Assembly (NCBI GenBank): GCA_027625915.1
Contig: JANTQA010000072.1
Span: 992,001-1,056,000 of the forward strand
Length of the DNA: 64,000 bases
Reading direction: 5' to 3'
Source of the DNA: Anaeramoeba flamelloides
Lineage: Eukaryota > Metamonada > Anaeramoebidae
The notes under the pieces are model-generated. The model had not been told where the DNA came from and searched no databases. It was given only the letters and a program-made list of their open reading frames with translations. Below, in pieces: positions 33,493-45,500 of this stretch. The position numbers and the translations under genes are program-made. How positions within the stretch are numbered: the first letter of the stretch is position 1; every line of letters begins with the position of its first letter.

Positions 33493-36400
33493 TTAGTTTT
33501 TTTCAAGATTTTCAGTGTTTATAAAATCATCGCCATCATCATTTTTATTATTATTTCCGTTATGATCGATTTCTTTATCATTATCAATATTCATAATATT
33601 TTGAATATTTAAACTTTGTTTTTTCTCTTCTTTTAATATTCCCAAATTTTTCGAATTATTAGGATTTTTTCTAAGAATTTTGTCAAAGGAGCTTGGAGTA
33701 TTTAAAGAATTTTTTGATAACTGATCACGTAAAGTATTTTGTAATAATTTTTTTGTAGTTTCGGAATTAAAAAATTGGATTTGATTTAAAGAATTTATTG
33801 ATTTTAATTGCTTTTCATAATATTTGATTCTTGTAATTATTGAATCAAGTGAAAGATTTTCTTCAATTTTTGTATTTTTTTTAATAAAATCATTTATTTT
33901 TAATGTATATGATTGTAATTCTTTGCTCGAATCATTTTTTTCGATTAATACAATATAATTTGTTCCATTATTTTTGGCTTCTTGAACTAGATCATCCATA
34001 AATCTATGTTCTATTATATATATATATAGAGAGAAACAATTTAAAAAAATCAAAAAAGTTAATAAAAATATATTTTATGGAAATTAAATTTTAAAAAACT
34101 TTTAAAAAACTTACTTGGAAGAATTGTTAAACTAGCAACTAAATCAAGATCTTTTTTTATTTTTGATTTGATTGACAAACCTTGAGAGAAATTTTCATGA
34201 TGACGAATTATAATTGAAACTGAAGATTTTATATTAATATTTTTTTCGTTTAGCATTCCGTTTTGTAATTGTGATAATTGCAATAATAAGCTTTTACTTC
34301 GAGAATTTAATTCATTCTTGTCAATTTGAAAGGGTCTTTTTCTGTTAAATCCGGAATCAAATCCCTTTTTATGCTGTGTATCGATCTGTTGTTGCTGTTT
34401 GTGAATTTTCTGGAAATTATTATTATTGTTGTTGTTGTTTTGAGTTTTATTTTTATTATTATTTTTTTCAGTTGATTTTTGATTTTTTAAAGTGTTTTTC
34501 AGATGTAAATTTTTGATTCTCCACATTTCAAATGGTTTTATAATGACATTTTTCCCATTAATAATTATTTTTTTTGAAGAATTGGTTGCATTCTTAACTT
34601 GTTGCGGGTTTTGAAATTGAATGATGGCATGTGTTTTTTCTTGAATTATTTTAATAATTTTACCATAATTCGAAAATATTTTTTTAATTTCATCTTTTTT
34701 GGTCAATTCACTTTCTAATGGCCAGACATAAATCATTGTTTCGATATTTGGTATATCCACTTCATTTTCTAAAATTGATCTTTTTTGGTTTAATTTCGAG
34801 ACGGAAGTTACAAGATTTTGCTGGGATTTTTCGTTTTCTTTAACCCTTCGTTTCTTTCTTTCTTTTTCTTTTTTATTTTCTTTGTCTCTTCCTCTTCCCA
34901 TTCCTTTTTCTTTCCCTATTCCCATTCCCATCTCTACTTCTGTTTCTGTTTTCGCTTTTGCTTCTTTTTGCTGTTCTATTTCGATCCCCTTCCCCTGTTC
35001 ATCTTTACTTTCTTTTCCTTTCCCTTGCCCACTTCCCTTCCGATTTCCCTTCCCCTCTCCCTTTCCCTGTTGCTGTTGCCGTTCCCTTTTCCTTTTTTTT
35101 TTCAATTCTCTTTCTCTTATCGCATTGCGTATTCTTTCAATTTCAATTTCTTTATCCCATTCTTCTTCTTTCCTTTCAAACCCTCTTAATGGATAATTTT
35201 CTCTTTGGTATTCTTTATCCAAAAAGGGGTCTCTGATCTGAATTCTATTGTTATTTCTACCCCATGTTCTATCCTTAAATCTTCTAGCGGGTAGTTCTCT
35301 TTTCAATTCCCGCCCCCTTTCATTATGCTTATATCTACCAGTAAGTTTTTTTCTATAGATATCGGTATCTACATAATTATTATTATTATTATTAAATGAA
35401 TATCCGGCATCAATTCTTCGCTCATTATAATATCTATTTCGATCATAATAATGATTTTTTTCAAGTGCGTACCCCTCTTTCATTCGATATTGTTTATATG
35501 TCGTTTTATCATAATCATAATAAGGATCATTCGTAATGTCCATTTCTGGATCAAAATATTGATCATTCCCGAGATTTTTTTGATAATAATTTTCTTTTCT
35601 TAAATATTTCTCTCTTTCAGTTGGGATACCATTTGTTAAATTATTTTTTTTATTCGGATCCCTTTCATATTCTCTTTTATATAAATATTCTCTCTCGTTA
35701 TATATTTTTCTTTCTCTTTCATATTCTCGTTTATATAAATAATCTCTATCCTTATCGCTATTTTTCTTCTTCTCTCTTTCATATTCTCTTTCATATTCTC
35801 CCCTCCTTCCTCTTCCCATTACATATTCTCTTTTATATAAATATTCTTTATCTTTATATGTATATCTATCTCTTTCCATATTTCTTTGAAGTTCCATTTC
35901 TAACTTTCTCCCCCCCTTCATTGGACTTTCCTTTTCTCTATGCCCTTCCCTATCTTTGTCTTTGTCTTTGCTTTTGTCTCTGCCTCTTTCCATGTCTGCC
36001 TCTTTCTCCCTTCTTCTTCTTCTTTCCCATCCCCCCATCCCCCCATCCCCATCCCCATCCCTCCCTCGTTCCTTGAATGAATTATCTTTATAATATTTAA
36101 ATTCATTTGGAGGGTTTGGTGCTATTCTGTTTTTTTTAAAAATCATTTGAGCACTTTTGTTTGAAATTAAAGTTTGGGAATTAATATTTGGGGATTTTCT
36201 TTCAATAATTTTTTTGTTGTTCTTTTCATTTTCAAATTTGTTTTTTACAAGATTTTCTTTTTTTTCAATAATTCGTTGATTTAATTCATTTCTGTCATAT
36301 CCAGTGATCATCATTTCTTTTTGTGTTTGTTTTCCTTTTTCCCTTTTCTTTTCATTTTCATTTTTAGAAAATTCATTAAGATTTTTGAAGGAAATTTGAT

Positions 36401-38390
36401 TTAAATCTTTATTATTAGAATTACTAATATTTATACTTTTCTCGGAATTTTTAATATTCTTTTCATATTTGTTTGTTTGATATTGTAATTTATCAAGTTT
36501 ATTACTAATGTAATTTTCATTTTCATTCTTAAATATTTGAGAAATTTTATTATTATTTGAAGATCTTTCTATGGCTTTATTCTTATTTGTTCTTTCATTA
36601 TGATCTCTTTCAAGATTCCAAAATTCATTCGAATTATTTAAAATTGTATTAAAATTTTTAGTATTAGTCTTTTTATTTTTATTATTGATATTGTTATTTT
36701 TGTTAATAATGATATCATTGTTTTTGTTAATATCATATTCATTATTTTTATTAATAATAATATCATTATTTTTATTAATACCATAATCAGATTTAATGTT
36801 CTCTTTATTACGTTTATTCTTATTTCTTTCAAAATTTAATTCTTGTTGATCAATTTTTTTGTTCTGGACATTTGATTGATTTGGATACTTTTGATTTTTA
36901 AAATTTATTACATTACTCATGTTTTTACCCAAATCCATTTCATTATTTTGATCTTTTTGTAAGACAAATGGTTTTTGTGTTGAGTGTTGAAATTTTGGAT
37001 TTATAAAGTGTTTGTCTTGTTTGTAATTATTTATCTCGTTTTGAAACCTTTTGGTATAATTTTCATTTGAAATTTTTGTTTTTATCGTATTTATTGTTTC
37101 AGAATCTATCTTTTTGCTATCAGACTCTTGTTTTTTGATTAAAAATGAATTTTGTTTAATTTGGAAATGGTTATTATTTGATTGGTTTTCTTGATTTAAA
37201 TTTGGTAAGTTGTTTTGTATGTTTTTAATTGAATAAAGATCATTTTTTGAGAAATTGGAATCAACCTGTTGTTGATTATACATATCGTAATTTGTTGTTT
37301 TTGAAATTTTTTGATTAGGTTCTTTTTTAAATTTTTGATTTAATTCATCTTTTGTGTTTGGGTTTGTGATTATATTTTTGTTGATGTTTATGTTTTTGTT
37401 TGTTTTTAAAATTTTATTTGGATTTGATTTAATAGTTGTTTTCGGGTTTGGGTTTGTATTTAGTTCCGCGCTTAGAACTTGTTCATTTAAGTTTTGTGTT
37501 AAGTGAGTTATTTTTTCGGTCGCAAAATTATTGCTATTTGAAAATTGTGATTTTACATCTCCTAAATGAGTGAGATAAATTTGGTTGGTATTATTTTTCA
37601 TTAAATTGTTTGGATTAAAAGTTGTGTTTGTATTATTTTCCGAATAAATCGGTTTTGGATCCTTTTCTTGAGTATTGAAGAAAAACTGTGAGTTTTTCTC
37701 GTTTTGGTTTACTGAAAACTGTTTGTTTGCGGATTGCTGGTTTGATAAATTTGTTTGGTAAGGTTTTTTTTTATTAAGCATTTTGTTGGTTTGGATTTGG
37801 TAAGATGCTTGCTTTTGTAGTTGGTTTTGTGTTTTGGTCTGGTGGTGCCCTTTTTCTTTTTCTTTTTCTTTTTCTTTTTCTTGTTTTTGTTCTTGATTTT
37901 GTTGCTTATTAATTCTGATTGGATTTGAATTGTTTTCTTTTTTCGAAGAATTGAACGTTTGTTGGTTCTTGTTTTGATTTGTTTGCTTTTCTTTTTTTTT
38001 TACTTTTACTTGACTTTCTTTCATATTCATTTCTTCTCGGGCTTGTTGGCTTTTCTTCATTTCCATTTCTTTTTTAAATTGTTCTTCTTGGATTAAGTAT
38101 AAAAGTCTTTTTTTTCCAAAGCCCCTTGGCCAAACTTTTTTCGTAGAGATATTTGAATTATTTGATAAAAAAGTTTTGGTTTGTTTGGTAATATTTTCGT
38201 GAATTGGTTTGTTTGTTTGTTGTGAATTTGGTTTGGTCTTCTTTATTGTTGGAAAAAAATTTTGATCTTTGTTGGTTTGTAACGAATTATGAAAATTATT
38301 TGTTGAAGAATTAATTTTACTGGTGAGAAAATTTTGGGATTGTTTAAATTCGTTTGGTTCAGAAATTTGTTTGTTTGGTTGAAAATTCAT
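33493..38390 (-). CDS. Large low-complexity RRM protein with anticodon-binding-like C-terminus (NCOA5-like)
   Basis: Two exons: 38390-34115 and 34010-33493, joined by a 104-bp GT-AG intron (A|GTAAGT ... AATAG), in phase, giving 1597 residues. Residues 1-760 are N/Q/K-rich with EKEKEKEKEK tracts. About 770-920 is charged, with repeated YLYKREYERE units and a G/D/R patch. More R/E/K/G-rich sequence follows. An RRM lies at about 1212-1288 (MIYVWPLESELTKKDEIKKI as RNP2 region, HAIIQFQN as RNP1). From about 1388, VSIIIRHHENFSQGLSIKSK, then across the intron RFMDDLVQEAKNNGTNYIVL, follows the alternating pattern of a class II synthetase anticodon-binding fold. That combination of charged region, RRM and anticodon-binding fold recalls the coactivator NCOA5/Neosin. 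I infer a nuclear RNA-binding or transcription role; orthology is unproven. C-rich runs near 36.0 kb on the plus strand are part of this gene. Confidence 0.85.
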
Positions 38391-40078
38391 TGATCATGTG
38401 CTTTTTTTAAAAAAAAGAAAAAAAAAACTTTTAAAAATTTTTAAATTGAAAAAAATGTTTTATTTTAAGGTGAAGGCTCCTTTTGTCAAATATTTAGAAA
38501 AGAACTTTTAATAAGAAAATGTAAAACACATGAGATAGTTTCAAAGAAATATTTGAGTTACTCTTGAAATAGTCTTTGATAGAACCACTTTTACTCGCAA
38601 CTACTGTTGTTAAAATATAGTGAATAGAAAGGTTTAATTCGTGATTCAAAATAAAAACATGTTTTTTTTTGTTTAAGAACATCTATACATCAACAGATCA
38701 AAGAAACAAACAATAAACCCTAATTAAGTATGGTATTGGTTTCTTAAAGTACTATAATTTAAATTGAAATTTTAAAAATAAAGGATCAAATTGGAAAATT
38801 TATCTCAAAAAATAGAGATAATTTTTGAAAAGAAAAATTTTAATAATCAAAAATACAAAATCGAAAAGAAAAAAATAGAGAATATTACAAAAAATTTTAA
38901 GCTATTTGCCTTCATAATTTAAATTTTACTGAAAATATCCTGGGGTTTACTTTCAAAATTCATTTGAAATTAGGTAAACTATTGAGTAGTAAATTGGATG
39001 TTGCATTGGAATAAGAAGAAAAAAAGGCACAGATTATATTTCGAAACTCTGGTTTTATAGTTGTTTTTACAAGCTTTTTGATCACAGTATATTTCAATAC
39101 ATTTGACTTTATTAATATAGATATTCTGAAAAAAATATATATTCTTTTGTATTTAAGGGTGTAAATACACCAAAAGACATTAAAAAAATTTGAGAAAGAT
39201 GAGAAAAGAGTATTTTATTTTGGTGGTATGTGATCATAGATTATATAAAAATATTTTTTGAAAGAAATATGTGATATTTTTTTTTTAGTAATCTTGAAAG
39301 AATAAAAAAAAGAGAATAGAATTAGTAAAATTGTTTCGATTTTTAGTTTTTTTATTTAAATAGTTTTTTTATTGGGATGAGATGATTTTAGATTCTTCAA
39401 ATAAAACTTAGAACTATTTTCTGGTTTAAAAATTGATAAAATATATTCATATTAACTTCTCTTATTCCACCAAATCCAAGTGTTTAAAATTCTAAATAGA
39501 AATGTTTTGTGATAATTAATATTTTTTTAGCATCCTTCTAGCTACCAAACTCCAATTGGTATTTCCTTTTGTGATTCTCCCAATTGTAACGCTGTTGTTC
39601 TTTTTACTCTAAATATATTTATCCGAAATGTTACTGATAAAAAAAAATCTTTCTTATTGCTATTTTGTTGTCATGAAAAAAAAAAATTCAAAAATAATAA
39701 AAAAATAAAAAATGTTAAAATTAAATGCCATAGGAGTATATCGAGATAAGGATAAAAGATAAGTCATTCAACATTCGAAACAATATTTTAATCAATTCAA
39801 CTCAACATTCTATTGTGGTAATTTCGTTGATACTTAATAAAAAAAAAATTAAAAATCTAATGAATAAAGCACTTTAAATAATAAAAAACAATGAGTTATA
39901 GCCAAAAGAAAAAATGTTATTTTTCTCGTCCTCTTCAGAATTGCAAAAAAAGTGTAAAATTTTCCTTTAATGTGACAATACCCTTTAGATAAATTAATGG
40001 TTAAATCTCATTTATAATTTATTTTAAAAGTATTATAATGATATAAAGCTTTTATATTTTCAAAATAATATATAATAA

Positions 40079-40776
40079 TGAAAAAAATACAGGGAATGAA
40101 ATTAATCCCTGAAATGGGTTTTAATTATGAATATTATGAAAATTATTGTGTAATTAGTTAATATTTTCAATCAATTCCTTTTTATAAATAAATTGTTTTT
40201 TATGAGCCGAGTTATAAACCAACATAAAGTTCATTAAAGTATGGGTATTTCTATTTAATATCCAAGTAATTCTTCAATAAAATAAATAGATCTTCGTTAT
40301 TTTGAAAAAAAAAAATCAAGTTTTATAGAGGTTTGCAAAGAGTTTGGAAAATGATAATTATTATTCTTGTTTTTTGATTAATTGGATGGTGTTTTGAATA
40401 AGTTTAATCTCATTAATGATTATTCTAATAAGTGAATGAGTTATAATTTAAAAAGTGTATTCTTAAAAAAAAAAGGATTTAATTCTTAAAAAATTACAAT
40501 TACACAGCAATTTTACTACAGCAACTTCCACTCATAAGTAACAAAATTTTTCAAAAAAATTAAGACATGATAATATTTCGTTATTAAGACCGAAAATTCA
40601 GATTCTAGTAAAATAATTTGGTAACAAAAAAATTAATATTTTGTGAATTCATTTGAGATTTTTTTGTGTCTTAAATTTTGTTGAAATTTTGTGCTTTAAA
40701 AGCGAAACTGGTTGTAATGTTCACAATTAAAAATCAAACCAGGGAATTTGTTCCTCACCGGTATTTTTTTACTACT
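40079..40776. mobile_element. TIR element family T2, copy E, carrying M1
   Basis: The same left end (GAAAAAAATAC, AATCCCTGAAATGGG) and right end (GGTATTTTTTTACTAC) as copy D at 30080-30572. It is about 200 bp longer because an M1 foldback element sits at 40519-40714. Diverged from copy D by many substitutions. Confidence 0.75.
40519..40714. mobile_element. Foldback MITE M1, copy 2, nested in T2
   Basis: 196 bp between TA dinucleotides (CAGCAACTTCCACTC ... GCGAAACTGGTTG). The equivalent site in T2 copy D reads CCTATTATTCACAATT without the insert. This shows a TA-targeted insertion with TA duplication. Confidence 0.85.
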
Positions 40777-41059
40777 TTAAATGAATAATAAATAAAAAAA
40801 AAAAATGAGTCACAATTATTGTAAAAATTGTTTTTCCAATTTTTTGTTACTAAAATTTCCAGTAACAAAAGGTTAATAAGAACATTATTTGAAGATAAAT
40901 ATATAAAAACTGAATAATAAATTACGAAACACAAATTTTTTAATGTTTATTGATATTTTCTCAGAGGATTTTTTTTGAACTTGATCATCTTAAAAATACA
41001 AATTAAAAATAAAGAACAAAAAAAAAAAAAAAAATAACTCAACAAAAACAACCAACATA

Positions 41060-41370
41060 TAATACAAAGGTTGGAATTCAGATCAATTTAACAATATTAA
41101 ATTTGATTTTTTACCTTTTTCTCAAAGAGTTACTCAAACAACCACAATGTAATTTTAATTTAACAATCAAACTTATTGAATCTATTTGGATATGAGTATA
41201 ATTAATGGATTGTAAGAAAATACCTCTAAATATAGAGAAAAGATCTAATTCATGAGAGAATTATGCATAATGTTCAGTTCTCACTTGATCCGCTACTATC
41301 TTTAATTTGGATTTGGGAATTGATGTAGTGTCACTTGTTGTACCAATTTTTTTATTTTTTAATTTTCGAT
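41060..41370 (+). mobile_element. Old SINE copy (same family as 61.9 kb)
   Basis: Blocks such as CACAATGTAATTTTAATTTA, GTTCTCACTTGATCCGCTAC and TATCTTTAATTTGGATTTGG align in order with the SINE at 61852-62236. The tRNA-like head is poorly preserved here (GGTTGGAATTC remains of the B box). A diverged, older copy. Confidence 0.55.
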
Positions 41371-41430
41371 AAAAAAAAATAAATTATATAAATTATCTTT
41401 TCATTTCTTAAATTATTTACAAGCTAACAA

Positions 41431-41507
41431 AGATTTTCCAAAATTCAAAAGAATTGAATATAAATCTAAATATTTTGCTTTATTCTTTTAAATTCTCAAA
41501 AATCTAA
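41431..41507. repeat. Hairpin repeat H, copy 2
   Basis: AGATTTTCCAAAATTCAAAA, then GAATTGAATA, is mirrored by TATTCTTTTAAATTCTC, then AAAAATCT. The stem is imperfect; same family as the hairpins at 44.3-44.8 kb. Confidence 0.5.
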
Positions 41508-41979
41508 GACTTATGATGTGGGCTTTTGGTATTCATTCTTTGTTTTTTTTTTTTAGAAAAAAATAAGCAAACAGACAAATAAACAGCTAAGAAGAATGAC
41601 TAATGACAAATAATTACAATTACATATTATAAAAAATTAAAATCTCAAATATAATTTTAAAATTTTTTATTTTTTCACTATTCAAAATTTTCTTTTATAA
41701 ATTAGATCAAAAAAAAAGCCCCCTTCCACTCAAATTTGCAAGCCAAAAATCGAAAATTTCACTTTTTTAAAAGAATAAAAGAGTCTAAGATTCTTTGAAA
41801 AGAATAGAATTAATGCACTTGAGAACAGTGTTGTTCATTATAACAGAAATACTTTTAATAAATCAAAATTTTCCAAAAAAATATAATATTAAAAAAGATT
41901 AGGCTACTTTCATTGAAACAAGTACTTTAAAATTTCTCAATTTCTTAGGAAAATTAAAATTATTTATATATTGATTGAT

Positions 41980-42052
41980 TGTGGGAAAGGAGTAATCAAA
42001 GAAAATTTACTAAATAAAAAAGAGAAGAAGAAAAATAATTAAAATATTAAAG
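41980..42052. repeat. Dispersed repeat, copy 2 of 2
   Basis: Nearly identical to 3638-3710 in the same orientation (GGAAAGGAGTAATCAAAGAA). Confidence 0.75.
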
Positions 42053-42242
42053 AACAAAAAATATTATTTCATTTACATAACAAAATAAAAAATTATACAC
42101 ATCCAGAAACAGGAAAAATTAATATTATTTACAATAAAATTTTTTTAAAAGTAAAGGTATTTATTTTAAAAGTAATTACAAATCCTCAAATTTCTTAAAA
42201 TTAATTTGGAGTTTTAAACATTTTTTTTTTTTCAAATTGTCT

Positions 42243-42560
42243 TTTTTAAAAAAAATAAAAAAGAAAAAGAAAAAAAAAAAGAAAAAAGGAAAAAAATTAT
42301 ATAAAAAATCAGAAAAAAATGATTTACATTTAAAAATTGAAAAATTTATTTTGAGATAAATAAAAAAAAAAGAAAGAAAAAAGAAAAGAAAAAGTATAAA
42401 ACAAAAAAAATTTAACAAAATAAGAAAAAATGATTGGATCTACAAAACTTGAAAATTTTTTTTGAGAAGAATAATGAATTAAAATTATCAGAATATGTTC
42501 TATTTCTTCAATAAAACTGGTCCACTTTGACTGAAAAAGCGTTTATTTATTAAATGTATA
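42243..42560. repeat. A/G-rich tract and dispersed repeat at 3' end of RCC1/BTB gene
   Basis: Oligo(A,G) DNA, then AAAAAATGATTGGATCTAC and TTCTTCAATAAAACTGG. These recall the repeat arm at 27964-28127, downstream of the porin gene. Confidence 0.4.
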
Positions 42561-42597
42561 AAAAAAAAGAACATACAATTATTATCGAATATTGTAC

Positions 42598-45500
42598 TTA
42601 TAATAATTTCTCTCTAAATTTGGATTGTAGTTTTTCTAGTTGGTCTTCAAATCCGCAATTCATATTCATTTGATAATAATCTGGTGCATCTTCAAGTTCT
42701 TGAAATAAATTAGCTAAATCACTTTCCTTTTCAAATTCCTCTACTGGGAATTGATTGGTGTAAAGGAAATGAACAATTATTTTGACAGCGCGGAAAGATC
42801 TGTCTGAATAGTCATGTACACATTTTTCATTTTCGTTAATTAAATCAAACATGGAAAAAAACAGTCCACTTCTCGCCTGCAAAATAAATTTATGAATTTT
42901 TAATTTTTTATTCTTGGCTATTAAAATAAAATCTTTTGTGGAATCTGTAATCGCCAAGACTTTCATATCATTTATGAGAGCTTTTTTTAAAGGATCCTTA
43001 ATTTTAAAAATTTTGAAAAGCTTTTCCATGATTTGCCAGTCTCTGATTAAGTCCGTGTACACCCATAGTATCAAATGTTGAAATTCCTTATCTGTCAATT
43101 TATTTTCAATAACATCTTGATAAATATCTGGCGGTAGGCCTAACCTGAAGGAAAATAGCAATTGATGTATTTTCTGATTTCTAATTTCCAAATCGGTAAA
43201 TTGGTTTGATTTGAAAAGATTTAAAAAATCTGATGCAAAGTTATCTCTGAACAGAAGCATACACTCACTTCCATCCATTGGAAGGAAATTAATAAACTTT
43301 CTGTTTTGGAATGAACATAAATATTCTGCATATGGCTGATAAGTTCCTTTTTTATAATGTGATAAACTTTCCAATTTATAAAGCGACATGTCTTCAAGCA
43401 AAATATAAAAGCAATATTCAGTGCCAAAAATGTGAAGAATATTCTCTGTTTGGAAGAAACTTTGTTTCATTTTTTCTATGCGTATATAGTTTTTTTTATT
43501 GTACGTTGCTATTGTATAATAATAAATATCCTTAGCCTGGTAAACGATAAAATTATTTTTCGTGAATCCAATTTTTTTTTGTTTAGATTGTTTTATATGG
43601 GGTGACAGTATATAATTACCCAAACCTTTATTTTCAATATGAACACGCGCACATAAAGAGTTCTGCATTTGTGTGTATTTTATAACAAAGGTTCTTGACA
43701 TCCTGTGGCAATATATTGATTCAACGGGTGAGTGAATCTGTGAAAGATATTGCGTAACTTTCTTCGAACTATTGTTATAATATTGAACAGAACCACCCCA
43801 GCCCAAGCCTATTCAAAGATGTAGTAAGAAAGAATTTAATAAATTAGGTATTTACATCTTTAGCAAAATGTCACTTACATTGATTTAAATAATTGTTAGA
43901 GAGGTTTTTATATTATGTGGTGATTTTTTAATTGTCATTTTTCATTCCTCGACAAAACTGGTTACAAAAATCATCTAATTTAGAAAGAAAACAACAAACA
44001 GTCCATGAAACACTTGTGATTAACAGAGGTACAAAAAAAAACTTTTAAATTAAGTTTTATACCTTTTTTTTTTTTTTTTTTTGATTTTTTAACTCGGTTT
44101 GATTTCTTGCTTTCAGTTCTCTTTTTCTTGTCTTTGTTTAAAAATTAAATTATTTCTTTTCATTTTTTGAAGAAAAGCTATCCTCAAATTATTATAATCG
44201 TGTCTACATTATTTACAACCAGGATTAAAAATCTCTCAAAAAAGGTTTAGAGTAACATGAAGTGCTGTAAGGTGCCATCAAGTGTCGTAGAGTGCCTAGC
44301 TTTTCCAGAATTTAAAAGAATAGAGTAAAATCTCGGATTTTTCTCAATTCTTTTGAATTCTGGAAAAGCTAACGGCGGGTTTCTTGAGGTTTTATGTTTT
44401 ATATGTTAAGTGTTCTAGGTTTTTGTTTTTTTTTACTTTTTGAAATAAACAGAAAATTTTAATAAATTTTCGGTTTATTTCGAAAAGTAAAAAAAACCTA
44501 GAACACTTCACAAATAAAATAGAAAAATCAAAAAAACCTAAAGAAAATCAATAGATTTTCCAAATAAACAGAAAACTCAATAAAATATAACCGCGGTTTT
44601 CCAGGATTAAAAAGAATGAAGAAAAATCTCTAGTTTTACTCAATTCTTTTAAATTCTGAAAAAGCTAACGAGGGTATCCGTAAAGTGCCTAGCTTTTCCA
44701 TAATTCAAAAGAATAGAGTAAAATCATAGATTTTACTCAATTCTTTTAAATCCCGGAAAAAATAACGACAATTTTTTTTTAATTTGATAAATAAACCGAA
44801 AATTAAATAAATTTTCTTTTTATTTCTCAAATACAAAAAAACCTAACGGTAAATAGGAAGTAATTTTGTGGAATCAAATCTCTGAATTAACAATAAAAAA
44901 AAAATTACATAATATATCTTATTAAATTTGTTCCATCGTAAAAAATAGGGTAGAAAAATGTTTTAAATTTTAAATATGACATTAAAAAACATATTTTTCA
45001 ATGAATTGTAATTGAATATTTTCAATTTTAATTTTTTTTTTGAAGATTTTCGAAAAATAAAAAATTTATTTCAAAATTTGAAATATTTTCAAATAATAAA
45101 AATGTCGACATGTTTAAAAAATGTTATTGGTATTATTTTTATTTAAAAATCAACATATCAACAAGATTTTTATTACAAATATGCTATGTATTTTTTAAAA
45201 AACACAAACATTTTATTTGTGGAATTTTTAGCAAATAAATTTGGATCAATACAAAGAAGAAAGGCAAATTCAACTAAAAAGTTTTTTCTATTTTGATGGT
45301 TATTTTTACAATTTTGATAACCGATTGGTTATCAAATCAACTTTTCAAACTTTAAATAATCAAAAATACTCTTTTGCTAGACTTTATGATTTAATTGACT
45401 TTTTAAATTGACATTTAATTACTATCCTAATTTTGTTTTCGATGAGAACTCAAATCCGATGTTGTATATAGAAAAAAATGGTTTAAAAGAATGATTATTA

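Larger units (their letters stand above)
38391..42597. other. Intergenic between RRM gene and RCC1/BTB gene
   Basis: 4.2 kb without a gene. Contains T2 copy E with a nested M1 (40079-40776), an old SINE copy (41060-41370), a hairpin repeat (41431-41507), the second copy of the 72-bp repeat (41980-42052) and an A/G-rich tract next to the downstream stop. Confidence 0.5.

Noticed and set aside
34818-35236. Several plus-strand open frames rich in S, F and P
   Set aside because: They are shadows of the minus-strand R/E/K-rich coding region of the RRM gene.
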